From Caryophanales bacterium UBA5026 (lineage in GTDB: Bacteria; Bacillota_I; Bacilli_A; RF39; UBA660), in assembly GCA_002416285.1 (NCBI GenBank), contig DICM01000010.1, forward strand, positions 1-36,059: DNA of 36,059 nt. The letters run 5' to 3'. Each line of letters begins with the position of its first letter. Position 1 is the stretch's first letter. The position numbers were made by a program, and so were the translations under genes. Below the pieces are notes generated by a model. That model searched no databases, was not told where the DNA came from, and worked only from the letters and a program-made list of their open reading frames with translations. Positions 1-8,033 of this stretch are shown here, piece after piece.

Positions 1-48
1 CACTTTACTTTTTATCTAACGGGTTCAATTCACTATTTACATTTCTTG

Positions 49-930
49 TTAAATTAATACTCTCAATTCTTTCACCAATTGCTTGCTATCATGTATAAAA
101 TCATCAATAATCAATTGTCTTTTGTTAAAATAAGTAAAAATTTGATGAGTAGTCTGATAAAAGTTAATTGATGAATAGCTATCCTGTTCACTATAGTTTT
201 GAAATTTCTTGAATTTTTCACTTACTTCTTTAAAAGAACTGTCAGTTAGCCAGATATCACCTAAAAAATGATAATATAAATGCATATTACTTTGGTTCCT
301 CCTAATGGCAATGTTTTCAATAATATAAGGAAGAAAAGATATAGTTGGTATTAAATGAGCATACGAATAAATTGGAGTCATAGAAAAAGAATTTTCAAAC
401 TTATAAAACACACAGTTTAAAACATCATGAATATAATAATTTTCCCCATCTTCAATAAAGTTTACAATGTGATTAAAAAAAGCTTTCTCTTCAGTATTAT
501 TTAAATTCATATAACAACTAAGTCGTGATTCGGATGTTGCTAGTTTTAAAAATACATCATGGTGAAAATCAGCAACATGCCTACAAAGTGCCTCGCCATT
601 AATGACATCCATTCCTAAATAGCCAATAATATCAAAAAAACTAGATCCTCCTATTTTAAATACATTATTAAAAGAAAGAACACCTTCATGAATTAATCTT
701 GATAATACCATTGAATAACAAAATAAATTCTGATTTACAGACAAACATGGTACCAACTCCGCTGTCATTTGTATAAGTTTTTGGTAAATTATTATTTCTT
801 TTCTATAATCTTGTTTATTTTGTGCTTCTATTTTCTTGAAATCTTGTCGAGCATTTTCAACAGACTCTTCCAGCATACTAAAGTTAATGTTTTTAAAATC
901 ACTAAATAAATCATTACTCTTCGTCATCAT
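49..930 (-). CDS. Uncharacterised protein, possible transglutaminase-like cysteine-protease fold
   Basis: A 293-residue soluble protein with no signal peptide or membrane segment; I cannot name its family. The residue pattern fits a transglutaminase-like catalytic core: a cysteine in ALCRHVADF (C116), then a histidine in FFNHIVNF (H154) and an aspartate in YYIHDVLN (D169), in the order and approximate spacing Cys-His-Asp of that superfamily. Hydrophobic strands precede the His and Asp, as expected. The N-terminal 50 residues are charged and probably helical. Two adjacent ATG codons (930 and 927) follow an AGAGGG ribosome site, and either could be used. The enzymatic assignment is an inference from three residues and their context. 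The coding call itself is well supported by length, ribosome site and gene spacing. Confidence 0.72.
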   Translation of the reverse strand: MMTKSNDLFSDFKNINFSMLEESVENARQDFKKIEAQNKQDYRKEIIIYQKLIQMTAELVPCLSVNQNLFCYSMVLSRLIHEGVLSFNNVFKIGGSSFFDIIGYLGMDVINGEALCRHVADFHHDVFLKLATSESRLSCYMNLNNTEEKAFFNHIVNFIEDGENYYIHDVLNCVFYKFENSFSMTPIYSYAHLIPTISFLPYIIENIAIRRNQSNMHLYYHFLGDIWLTDSSFKEVSEKFKKFQNYSEQDSYSSINFYQTTHQIFTYFNKRQLIIDDFIHDSKQLVKELRVLI

Positions 931-978
931 TTCAAACCCTCTTTTTTCATATTATTGTACTATAAAAAAAGAAAAAGT

Positions 979-1003
979 AAAGAGATTTTCGAAAAGCCTC
1001 TTA
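979..1003 (-). terminator. Probable intrinsic terminator after the DUF998 gene
   Basis: On the minus strand AAGAG and CTCTT pair around a TTTTCGAAAA core and are followed by a T-rich stretch. The hairpin overlaps the stop codon of the DUF998 gene. The stem has an internal mismatch, so this is only moderately strong. Confidence 0.45.
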
Positions 1004-1651
1004 CTCCTTTTCCTCAAATACACAAAAGCCATACAATCCCAGTATAGCAGTAAATATAACTGCACTATAAGTACTGAACCGTTCTACTAAACCGAAATAC
1101 TCTTTTGGGACAATAGCACTTCCAATTGCACCAGTAAACATAAAAATAAGAGATAAAAGTGCGAGAACACCTAAAGATCTGATCTTATTAGGTCCTTTAA
1201 AGGAGCCGATAGAAATGCAGACAAGAGAAATAATAGAAAATAAAACAACCAAACTAGTAACTACATATGCATGCATGATACTTTGAAAACTGTGGTCGAA
1301 TCCGCTACTTGATAAAGGAAACAAAGAATATCCAATTGCAGATATAAAATTCATAATAGTAAATAAATAAACACCTACTCTTAAAGTCTGATTTTTTTCT
1401 TTCTGGATAAGAATACATACCATTGAACAACAAAGACAACTAAGAATCGAATAAATCCTCGTATAAGCACTGGCAATAATATAAGATGGTGCATCCGTAG
1501 CGGTAAGATCACTCATTGCTTGACTAAGCGGGTTATACCCCGGATAATTCATTGCACCAATTACACCATGAAGATGATAAAATATTAAACTTAACACACC
1601 TGACAAACAGAACCAATTAATTAGTTTTTTTCTTGTCATATCATTTTTCAC
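1001..1651 (-). CDS. DUF998 family integral membrane protein
   Basis: A 216-residue polytopic membrane protein with about six hydrophobic segments (near residues 12-30, 60-80, 90-112, 125-148, 158-178 and 190-210). After the first segment, in the extracytoplasmic-looking loop, lies YPGYNPLSQAMSDLTA, the signature I associate with DUF998. No catalytic function is established for this family, and none is claimed here. The start is backed by AGGAG lying upstream of the first ATG. The gene stands alone between its own extended -10 promoter (1673-1678) and a terminator. Confidence 0.8.
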   Translation of the reverse strand: MKNDMTRKKLINWFCLSGVLSLIFYHLHGVIGAMNYPGYNPLSQAMSDLTATDAPSYIIASAYTRIYSILSCLCCSMVCILIQKEKNQTLRVGVYLFTIMNFISAIGYSLFPLSSSGFDHSFQSIMHAYVVTSLVVLFSIISLVCISIGSFKGPNKIRSLGVLALLSLIFMFTGAIGSAIVPKEYFGLVERFSTYSAVIFTAILGLYGFCVFEEKE

Positions 1652-1672
1652 TCCTATTCTTTTTTCAATTTT

Positions 1673-1678
1673 ATTATA
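1673..1678 (-). promoter_or_regulatory. Extended -10 promoter of the DUF998 gene
   Basis: The minus strand reads TGCTATAAT, a TG-extended -10 box, about 22 bases before the DUF998 start. No convincing -35 box is visible, which is acceptable for extended -10 promoters. Confidence 0.5.
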
Positions 1679-1698
1679 GCATATTTAAATGATATCTT

Positions 1699-2829
1699 TT
1701 ATTTCCTATTAGCAATAAATCTTTCTAATTGTAAATATTTTATTTTACTTCTATCAATATCTATCATATCAGGATTAATCGCAAGATTCATATTTGAAAA
1801 ATCTCTACTGATAAAGCCCTTGGTCTTTCCTATATCTAATATAATCCCTTGCTCTATTAATGGAATAATTTGTTCTCGGACAATCATTTCAGGAGGTTTT
1901 GAAACATTATAATTGTTATAAATAACAACAAAATCCTTTGCAGTTATATTTCCCTTCATCATCAAAAGATAATCTACTAATTGTGAAAATTGTTTAGAAA
2001 GTGGTACATTTGTTTTCTGTGAGATACTATGAATAATATATTCCTTTTCTAATTCTCTTTTCACTTGAATTAACATATTTTTTAAAAACACAGTGATATC
2101 CCCATTTTCTCTAGTTGTAATAATTGTCTGTTCATATCTTCTTTTAGAAAAAGCAACTGCCTTATTAAAAATAGTAAACGGATAGCTTTCATTATTTAAT
2201 AAATACCACATAGATAAAGCTCTACTAATTCGACCATTCAAATCATAATAAGGATGAATATAAACAAAATAAAAATGAACGATTTGTGACTTCAAAAAAC
2301 AATTCTCATCTTCATTATCGATATAGTAAAACAAACGTTTCATATAATCTTTTATTTGATCGGGTGCAATGCCTTTAAAATAATGATCTCCTACACAATT
2401 TCCTTTTAATATGTATACTGGTTTTGATCTATAATAACCACTCTTTGATTCATTATCTGTTTGGTATTTCTCATCTATATTAAATTTTAAATATAATTCA
2501 TTTAAATGATCCTCATCAATCATTTTATTTTCTAATATATATTGATATCCAGAGTAAAGTCCTATAATTCTTTGTTTTAATTCAAGAGGAATATTCAAAT
2601 TTTTTATTATCTTATCCAGATCAGATAAATTATCAATTCCAGCAATTCTGTTATTACACTTTATTTCTTGTGCCATCATCATATGTTTTGCAAATGATAA
2701 GGTATTCATATAATCCTCATTAACTAAGAAATCTTCAATTTCTTTTTGATAAGGTAAAAGAGTTTGTTGATTATAGTAAATTGGTTGCCCCGAACATAAT
2801 TTTAAATTTACTGTTTTCATACTTTCCAT
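1699..2829 (-). CDS. Fic domain protein (putative AMPylase/nucleotidyl transferase)
   Basis: Fic proteins transfer AMP or related groups to hydroxyl side chains of target proteins. In this 376-residue protein the core motif is HPYYDLNGR at residues 192-200, inside IVHFYFVYIHPYYDLNGRISR. The catalytic His, the metal-binding acidic residue, and the Asn and Arg are present, but the glycine usual before NGR is Leu. Upstream, GYYRSKPVYI (about residues 131-140) resembles the target-docking flap. An N-terminal helix with AQEIKCNNRIAG (residues 53-64) is where class II proteins carry an inhibitory or ligand-binding motif. I chose the ATG at 2829, not an earlier in-frame ATG at 2850, because GGGGGAT lies five bases upstream of it. 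The C-terminal 100 residues look like a winged-helix domain. There is no cognate antitoxin gene beside it, so it is probably self-regulated; the target is unknown. Confidence 0.85.
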   Translation of the reverse strand: MESMKTVNLKLCSGQPIYYNQQTLLPYQKEIEDFLVNEDYMNTLSFAKHMMMAQEIKCNNRIAGIDNLSDLDKIIKNLNIPLELKQRIIGLYSGYQYILENKMIDEDHLNELYLKFNIDEKYQTDNESKSGYYRSKPVYILKGNCVGDHYFKGIAPDQIKDYMKRLFYYIDNEDENCFLKSQIVHFYFVYIHPYYDLNGRISRALSMWYLLNNESYPFTIFNKAVAFSKRRYEQTIITTRENGDITVFLKNMLIQVKRELEKEYIIHSISQKTNVPLSKQFSQLVDYLLMMKGNITAKDFVVIYNNYNVSKPPEMIVREQIIPLIEQGIILDIGKTKGFISRDFSNMNLAINPDMIDIDRSKIKYLQLERFIANRK

Positions 2830-2913
2830 AAAGATCCCCCGTAACATCAATTCATATATTAAATATCAACTTAAATTATATTTATTCTATCACAATTTAA
2901 TAAAATTTAAAAA

Positions 2914-2934
2914 AGCCGTTTTATAAAAACGACT
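2914..2934 (-). terminator. Intrinsic terminator after the Nudix gene
   Basis: The minus strand has a nine-pair stem (AGTCGTTTT with AAAACGGCT, one T-G wobble) around a three-base loop. A run of six T follows directly. It overlaps the Nudix stop codon. Confidence 0.8.
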
Positions 2935-3331
2935 ATTTAATATCTGCAATATCTTTTAATACTTGTTTTAAAATATCTCTAGAATTATTATATGTTATTT
3001 TTTTTAAAGCTTCTTCGAATGTTAACCAATGAATTTCTGCAATCTCTTCAATTTGTGGTTTAACATCTTTTGTAATAGGTTTAGCAACAAAGAGAATAAC
3101 ATCTTTCATAATACCTTCTTTAGGACTATAATTTATGACATAACGCTTACTATTATCTACAACAACATCCAAATTTGTTTCTTCCTTTGTTTCTCTTAAA
3201 GCTGTTTCCACTTCTGTTTCATCATTCTCAACATGACCTTTTGGAAAATCCCAGTGACCCTTATTATGTCTCAATAACAAAACCTTATCATGATCAATAA
3301 TGATCGTACCACAAGATTTTTCGTATTTCAT
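2933..3331 (-). CDS. Nudix hydrolase, diadenosine tetraphosphatase-like
   Basis: A complete Nudix box begins GHVENDE, followed seven residues later by RETKEETNL. It contains the Glu pair that binds Mg2+ for cleavage of a nucleoside diphosphate linked to another group. The lead-in KGHWDFPKGHVE and the N-terminal EKSCGTIII resemble small asymmetric bis(5'-nucleosyl)-tetraphosphatases, so Ap4A clean-up is the best guess; substrate choice in Nudix enzymes is hard to predict from sequence. The protein has 132 residues from the ATG at 3331, chosen because AAAGGAGG lies immediately upstream. An in-frame start at 3376 would add 15 residues without a ribosome site. Confidence 0.88.
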   Translation of the reverse strand: MKYEKSCGTIIIDHDKVLLLRHNKGHWDFPKGHVENDETEVETALRETKEETNLDVVVDNSKRYVINYSPKEGIMKDVILFVAKPITKDVKPQIEEIAEIHWLTFEEALKKITYNNSRDILKQVLKDIADIK

Positions 3332-3407
3332 AGTAGCCTCCTTTATTATTATTGAATTTATTATAGCATAAATCATTCCAACATATAAATAAAGAAATTA
3401 TTTATTC

Positions 3408-4562
3408 TCAGTTTATTTTTTTATAGGAAAAAACAACATTCATGAATCCATATACCATAATTAAAATACCTAAAATATAATAAGACTGATAAACTTCCAA
3501 ATATCTTAAGATCACGGTAATCGCAATCCCAAATACAATTCCACAAAAGGATTGAAGCATCGATACAACTGATTCTACAGTAACCCTTGATTTTGATGAT
3601 ATATTATGATGGACTTTACTAAACATGATATTATCATAACTTTCGGAAAAAATATAAATTAGAAGTAAAAATAAAATACTTAATTTATTATTTAAAATAC
3701 CTATCAATAAAATAAATAAGCCAATGATAATGGGATTTATCAATAATAGCGTTCTATGATATTTAGATTCTATTTTACTTCCTACATAACTACCAATAAT
3801 ACTAAAGATTAATAGTACAGCTGTATATAAACCTACTCCAAAAGCATTTATACCTATATTAACAGCATAGTCTGGATGACTCTGCTCTACAATAAATAAA
3901 ATAGAGAAAAGAACAGCTCCTGTAATTATGGAACTTCTAATAATATAGCTTTTATTGATTTCCGTAATCGCATTTTTAAATATATAGATATTATTATAAT
4001 TACAATGTTCTTCATTTTTTACATTAATATTCTTTAATAAAAAAATGATTATGAAATTTAAAAACATTGGAATTAGCGTAAAATAATAAGTGGAAACCAA
4101 ACTAATATGTTGTCCTAAATATCCACCAATTATCATAGCAATCATATAAGAAATGTTATAAGAACTAGTTTTATAAAATAAACACTTATTAAAATCATTT
4201 CTATTTTCTAATGATTCATAAATAATTGTATTACTAATTCCCGTCACAAGAGATCTATCAATTGTATTTATAATTGTAGCAATAACAAATAATAAATAGT
4301 TTTTTGATAGAATAAATATAATGATAGAAATAATAAATAATGAATTAGAAAGAATTAAAATTTTCTTTTTATCGTATTTGTCTGCAATAACTCCGCAAGG
4401 AATTTCTAGTATCATCTGGACAAAACAAGAAATTACTGTAAACAAAATATAGCCACTTGAACTTATTCCACGCTCCAGATAAAATAAAGTATCAACTGCA
4501 TAGAATAAAATAAAAGTAGATAAAAAAGTATAAATGTAAATTAAGATTATATTTTTTTTCAA
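3408..4562 (-). CDS. MFS transporter
   Basis: A 384-residue membrane protein with about twelve hydrophobic segments. The loop between segments 2 and 3 reads GVIADKYDKKKIL, a form of the GxxADrxxrk motif typical of the major facilitator superfamily. The central loop (around residues 185-200) is short and hydrophilic. The likely start is the TTG at 4562, eight bases after GGAGG (4571-4575). The upstream GTG at 4580 would place the ribosome site inside the coding region. The substrate is unknown: drug export is common for such lone MFS genes, but nothing here indicates a ligand. A possible weak terminator (4618-4641) lies upstream. Confidence 0.85.
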   Translation of the reverse strand: MKKNIILIYIYTFLSTFILFYAVDTLFYLERGISSSGYILFTVISCFVQMILEIPCGVIADKYDKKKILILSNSLFIISIIIFILSKNYLLFVIATIINTIDRSLVTGISNTIIYESLENRNDFNKCLFYKTSSYNISYMIAMIIGGYLGQHISLVSTYYFTLIPMFLNFIIIFLLKNINVKNEEHCNYNNIYIFKNAITEINKSYIIRSSIITGAVLFSILFIVEQSHPDYAVNIGINAFGVGLYTAVLLIFSIIGSYVGSKIESKYHRTLLLINPIIIGLFILLIGILNNKLSILFLLLIYIFSESYDNIMFSKVHHNISSKSRVTVESVVSMLQSFCGIVFGIAITVILRYLEVYQSYYILGILIMVYGFMNVVFSYKKIN

Positions 4563-4617
4563 ACAGAAAACCTCCAACACAAATTAGATTATAACATATA
4601 GTCTAATATTCAAACAA

Positions 4618-4641
4618 AAACCGTTGAAATTCAACGATTTA
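4618..4641 (-). terminator. Palindromic terminator-like element, copy 1
   Basis: The minus strand carries CGTTGAA and TTCAACG half-sites followed by GGTTTTTG. The sequence is almost the same as the element at 5618-5641, in the same orientation, with one base inserted and one changed. It lies downstream of the decayed DUF285 gene, as a terminator would. Confidence 0.5.
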
Positions 4642-4782
4642 TTCCTTTACTGATTATAATGAAAACAAATTACGAATTCATGATCTATTTTCAATCATCT
4701 TGTAGATACATCATAAAGCTCTAGTAATGATTCTATCTTAACGTTAATTCTTAATTTCATTAATACGCAATTGTTCTCTAAT

Positions 4783-5577
4783 TTAACTAGCAATTTGTAC
4801 ATTAGTCAAATCAGATCTGACAAATGTTAAGATAAAGTCTTTTACTGTTTGATTCTTTACAGTAAGCAAATTGTTCGATGGAAATGATGGGAGTAAATTA
4901 GTATACGCCACAGCATCATTAAAAGTAAGCGTTCTCAAGTCTAAAGTAAAATTAGGGTTACTAACTCCCGTAAATTCAAACATAGAGCGCATATCTCTAA
5001 CATTTGATGTATCAAATTTATCTCCTAGTTTCAAGATAAAATTAGGATTAGTATAGCCAGTTTGACTAAACATTGAATTCATATTAGTGACATCTGATGT
5101 ATTAAAGTGATCACCCAAATCTAAAGCGAATGTCGAACTATAATAACCGGTTTTATTGAACATGTCTTCCATGTTAATGACACCATTAGTATAAAACTCA
5201 CTGAAATCAATTAAATTAATTTTTGACATAAAAGCAAACAGATTACTTGAATCTTCATTCGCAAGTACACCGTCAATTCCACCAATTGTAACTTCATTCA
5301 ACTCGTTTTGATTGCTATCTATATACCATAACATAACACTGCCATTTTGTGCTTCTGAAACATCAATTGCTCCCTCTGGAAATTCAGTGGTTTTAACAAA
5401 TTGTATACTTTCTATATTTTCTCTATTAATTTCTGTATTTAAAAAGTATGGAGACCCTTCCCTTTCTGTCATTATCTTTGATGTTGATATGGATTCTGTT
5501 TCATCACCAGAATATTATAATTATTTTATAATTGCAAGCAAAGACCAATATAGGATTGTAAACCGGTATAATTGAAA
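4783..5577 (-). pseudogene. Decayed DUF285 (BspA-like) surface protein gene
   Basis: The readable part (229 residues from an ATG at 5472) contains two full and one partial 30-residue repeats, beginning MEDMFNKTGYY, MNSMFSQTGYT and MRSMFEFTGVS. These carry the F-DTSNV-MxxMF pattern of DUF285/BspA-like extracellular repeats. The C-terminal tail (VKNQTVKDFILTF and onward) looks complete for this type. The front is broken. The same frame continues upstream as YSGDETESISTSKI, then two TAA stops (5515-5517 and 5521-5523), then FTILYWSLLAIIK, a stretch that reads like the hydrophobic core of a signal peptide; another stop (TGA, 5578-5580) precedes it. There is no ribosome site before the ATG at 5472. 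I read this as a secreted repeat protein that has lost its export signal. Alternatively it is a short fragment left by recombination between paralogues. Confidence 0.65.
4918..5183 (-). repeat. Three tandem 90-base coding repeats (30-residue DUF285 units)
   Basis: Within the decayed surface-protein gene, two units of exactly 30 codons and a shorter third begin MEDMF, MNSMF and MRSMF and share the TGY/V-F-L-LG-F-TS pattern. Boundaries are approximate. Confidence 0.6.
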
Positions 5578-5617
5578 TCAGATCAAAGAAAAACTACATA
5601 TATTTAAATGCACATAA

Positions 5618-5641
5618 AAACCGTTGAATTCAACGGTTTAT
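5618..5641 (-). terminator. Intrinsic terminator after the tRNA pair (copy 2 of the palindrome)
   Basis: AAACCGTTGAATTCAACGGT is part of a perfect palindrome. On the minus strand it is followed by TTTTTA, nine bases after the tRNA-Leu 3' end, so it should end the two-gene tRNA transcript. Confidence 0.75.
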
Positions 5642-5649
5642 TTCATTAT

Positions 5650-5734
5650 TGGTGCGAGTGAAGGGACTTGAACCCCCATGCCGTAAGGCACTAGATCCTA
5701 AGTCTAGCGCGTCTGCCAATTTCGCCACACTCGC
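5650..5734 (-). tRNA. tRNA-Leu (anticodon UAG)
   Basis: The minus strand folds into a class II tRNA of 85 bases including an encoded CCA. The acceptor arms are GCGAGTG and CACTCGC, and the anticodon stem CTAGA/TCTAG encloses loop CTTAGGA (anticodon TAG). The long variable arm is TGCCTTACGGCA and the T arm contains GGTTCAAGTCC. It would read CUN leucine codons. It is separated from the next tRNA by four bases and shares its promoter. Confidence 0.95.
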
Positions 5735-5738
5735 AGTA

Positions 5739-5815
5739 TGGTGGACCCTGATGGACTCGAACCAGCGACCGCCCGGTTATGAGCCGGATGCTCTAACCAA
5801 CTGAGCTAAGGGTCC
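5739..5815 (-). tRNA. tRNA with CAU anticodon (tRNA-Ile2 or elongator tRNA-Met)
   Basis: A 77-base class I tRNA with encoded CCA; the acceptor stem is GGACCCT/AGGGTCC and the anticodon loop CTCATAA. A CAU anticodon can be elongator Met, or Ile if the cytidine is converted to lysidine by TilS. The 5' half (GGACCCTTAGCTCAG, CGGCTCATAACCGG) looks to me more like bacterial tRNA-Ile2, but I cannot decide by eye. It is not initiator tRNA: the first acceptor pair is G-C and the anticodon stem lacks the three G-C pairs of the initiator. Confidence 0.93.
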
Positions 5816-5834
5816 ATCTGACTGGTACTTCTAA

Positions 5835-5863
5835 ATAATACCATATTACTATATAATATGCAA
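5835..5863 (-). promoter_or_regulatory. Sigma-A promoter of the tRNA pair
   Basis: On the minus strand a -35 box TTGCAT (5858-5863) and a -10 box TATTAT (5835-5840) are separated by exactly 17 bases, about 20 bases before the mature tRNA start. Confidence 0.7.
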
Positions 5864-5890
5864 GACTTTTTTTAAAATTATTAAAAGAAA

Positions 5891-5914
5891 AATGTTAAAT
5901 AAGATTTAACATTA
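5891..5914 (-). terminator. Intrinsic terminator of the 5912-6667 gene
   Basis: A ten-pair stem AATGTTAAAT/ATTTAACATT with a three-base loop is followed by TTTTC. It overlaps the stop codon of the gene. The stem is AT-only, so strength is moderate. Confidence 0.6.
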
Positions 5915-6667
5915 ATCCTGAAAATCATCCTGTTTTAATATGTTTTTACATAGCTCTTTCGTAAGTGCTTTTGTCATAATTACCTCTTTTGGTACAAAAT
6001 CAATTACTAAATATTTATGATCTTGTAAAAAAGGTTTTAAAACGACAAAATCAAAATCAAGTTCCTCTCTACTTCGTTTTTCTTGAATTGCTAAAGACAC
6101 TCCTACTTGAATAAATTTTTCATCTATTTGTTCATTTTCTGTTAGACTCATTCCATCTACTCTAGTAAGTAATAATCTATTTGGGTCTAAACTATATCCA
6201 ATGACATAACAATAATTAGGTCTTACAAATGAAAAAGTATTATAATCTGTTATATTAGGAAAACTTAAAAATCTCTTCCCGTATCTCAAAGATTCAATAT
6301 CAAATAAATCATACACTTGATTACTTAAGATTTCACATTCCTGTAATAATTGATTGGTTTTAATACTTTGATTGATAAGTAATTTAGCAATCTTCTCTTT
6401 TTGCTCTAATAAATGGTAAATAAGTTCACCACGACTTTGTTTTGACAAATAAATTATTTGCTTATAATCTACAATATCCTCTTGTGTTTCTAGATATGAA
6501 ATAATATCTGGTTCAATAAATGAATAAAATTTCTCTTTATCCGTATCATTTATTTTTTGAATATTTAATAATCTTGGAAGTTTCAATTGATATTTTCTAA
6601 GTAAAAGAATATCTTTTCCTTGAACAAACACAATTGGAATTTCTTGTTCTTTACTAATTATCTTCAT
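5912..6667 (-). CDS. Uncharacterised 251-residue protein
   Basis: I do not recognise this family. It is a soluble-looking protein with no signal peptide or membrane span. The middle (about residues 75-125) is a charged, Lys/Glu/Gln-rich helical stretch that could form a coiled coil, and it is flanked by beta-rich segments (for example NYCYVIGYSL and LDFDFVVLKPFL). No catalytic motif or Cys/His cluster stands out. AAAGG lies nine bases before the ATG, and a terminator overlaps the stop, so it is a single-gene unit between a tRNA pair and a two-component system. Codon use looks like its neighbours. Confidence 0.7.
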   Translation of the reverse strand: MKIISKEQEIPIVFVQGKDILLLRKYQLKLPRLLNIQKINDTDKEKFYSFIEPDIISYLETQEDIVDYKQIIYLSKQSRGELIYHLLEQKEKIAKLLINQSIKTNQLLQECEILSNQVYDLFDIESLRYGKRFLSFPNITDYNTFSFVRPNYCYVIGYSLDPNRLLLTRVDGMSLTENEQIDEKFIQVGVSLAIQEKRSREELDFDFVVLKPFLQDHKYLVIDFVPKEVIMTKALTKELCKNILKQDDFQD

Positions 6668-6797
6668 AAAATCAAACCTTTCTATCCTGCCATAACCTAT
6701 TTTAATTCGTTAAAAATCATATCTAATTACCACTTATTAAATTGATGTCCTATCAAAAAAATGTTTTCAATTCGCTATCACTTTTCTATTTTAACAC

Positions 6798-6823
6798 AAA
6801 AAAAGAAGATATCATAATCTTCT
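6798..6823 (-). terminator. Intrinsic terminator of the two-component operon
   Basis: The minus strand has AGAAGAT and ATCTTCT around a six-base loop, followed by seven T. It overlaps the kinase stop codon. Confidence 0.8.
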
Positions 6824-8033
6824 AAACAATTCCTTTGTAAAATCGAATAAAGAATGTAGTTCCCTTACCTTCCTCACTAACAACTTGAATAATACCATTT
6901 TGTTTTTCAATAATGGTCTTTGACATATTCAGCCCAATTCCAATACTTTCTTTATTTGACGACCCTTTATAAAACCTTTCAAAAATATGTGACAGTTCAT
7001 TTTTCTTAATACCATTACCATTATCCTGTATTGTAATTTCATAGTAAAGAGGATTCTCTTCCCAATTGATTTTAATTATTCCACCTGCATTAGTATGTTC
7101 ATGAGCATTTTTTACAATGTTTACAAAAGCCTCTAAAGTCCAATGTGAATCAATATCTAAATATAAATCGTCTTCTTTAACAATTAACTCTTGTCCTTTT
7201 AATTCAATTGGTATCTGAAGTGGTTCTACCACTTTTTGAAATAATTCTTTCAGAGAAGTTCTTTCTGAATTTAATTTAATAACACCACTATCTAATCTTG
7301 ACATTTTAAGCAAGGATGCAACCAACCATTCAATCCGCTCTAACTGATTACGATTTTTTACAAGTAATTCTCTTTTCTTTTTACAATCTATTTTATCATC
7401 CTTGAGTAAATCATTTATCACATACATACTAGTAAGTGGGGTCTTAAGCTGATGTGAAATATCAGATAAAACACTTTCCAATTGTTTTTTCTCCTGATTT
7501 GCATGACTATTTTTTTCTTTTAATAACGAAGTTATCTTATAAACATCACTCGCTAAAACATCGAAATCCCCAGCTCGATACTCTTTTACCTCGAAATTAT
7601 AATCTCCGCTGAGAACACGATCTAAAGAATTACTTAATTTTTTTGTATCCCGATATCTTAAGTAAGCATAGTAAATAAAACTAACAATAATTAAACATGT
7701 AAAGATGAAAAAATTATAATGGAAATTCTTTTTCGTTACGGTTTCAACATTAGAGAAACGATCTAAATTATTTAATTGTTTTGGACTGGTAATTCCATAC
7801 TCTGCTAGAATATCATAACCTTTCATACCGGGTTCCTCTGTCAATAAGGATTGGATCATTTTTTCTCGTGTAAAACGATCCTCAACTGCATCAAAAAGAG
7901 TTGCCATAACTGCTAATTCTTGTTCTTGATAACGATGTGATGAATTTTCTATTACAAAATTCATATAAAGAAAAAACACTCCAACTAAAACAATTTGAAA
8001 TATAAGAAAGATACCAAATGTACGATTTTTCAT
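6822..8033 (-). CDS. Sensor histidine kinase (HisKA/HATPase_c)
   Basis: This 403-residue membrane kinase has two hydrophobic segments (about residues 7-27 and 106-125) enclosing an extracytoplasmic sensor region of about 80 residues. A HAMP-like linker follows, then the H box SDISHQLKTPLTS with phosphoacceptor His194, the N box NIVKNAHEHT, and nucleotide-binding motifs DNGNGIK and GIGLNMS. It autophosphorylates and passes the phosphate to the partner regulator, whose stop codon directly abuts this ATG, so the two are translated as a pair. The overall type resembles the VncS group of kinases. I give no symbol because the sensor region cannot be assigned, and the signal is unknown. Confidence 0.93.
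   Translation of the reverse strand: MKNRTFGIFLIFQIVLVGVFFLYMNFVIENSSHRYQEQELAVMATLFDAVEDRFTREKMIQSLLTEEPGMKGYDILAEYGITSPKQLNNLDRFSNVETVTKKNFHYNFFIFTCLIIVSFIYYAYLRYRDTKKLSNSLDRVLSGDYNFEVKEYRAGDFDVLASDVYKITSLLKEKNSHANQEKKQLESVLSDISHQLKTPLTSMYVINDLLKDDKIDCKKKRELLVKNRNQLERIEWLVASLLKMSRLDSGVIKLNSERTSLKELFQKVVEPLQIPIELKGQELIVKEDDLYLDIDSHWTLEAFVNIVKNAHEHTNAGGIIKINWEENPLYYEITIQDNGNGIKKNELSHIFERFYKGSSNKESIGIGLNMSKTIIEKQNGIIQVVSEEGKGTTFFIRFYKGIV

Noticed and set aside
836..1090. Plus-strand ORF bridging the first two genes
   Set aside because: Low-complexity Lys/Ser/Leu content, antisense to both genes, no ribosome site.
1699..2829. Fic as part of a toxin-antitoxin pair
   Set aside because: No small antitoxin gene is adjacent on the same strand; the N-terminal helix may do self-inhibition instead.
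5739..5815. Initiator tRNA-fMet
   Set aside because: The CAU tRNA has a paired first acceptor base and lacks the three consecutive G-C pairs in the anticodon stem, so it is not an initiator.
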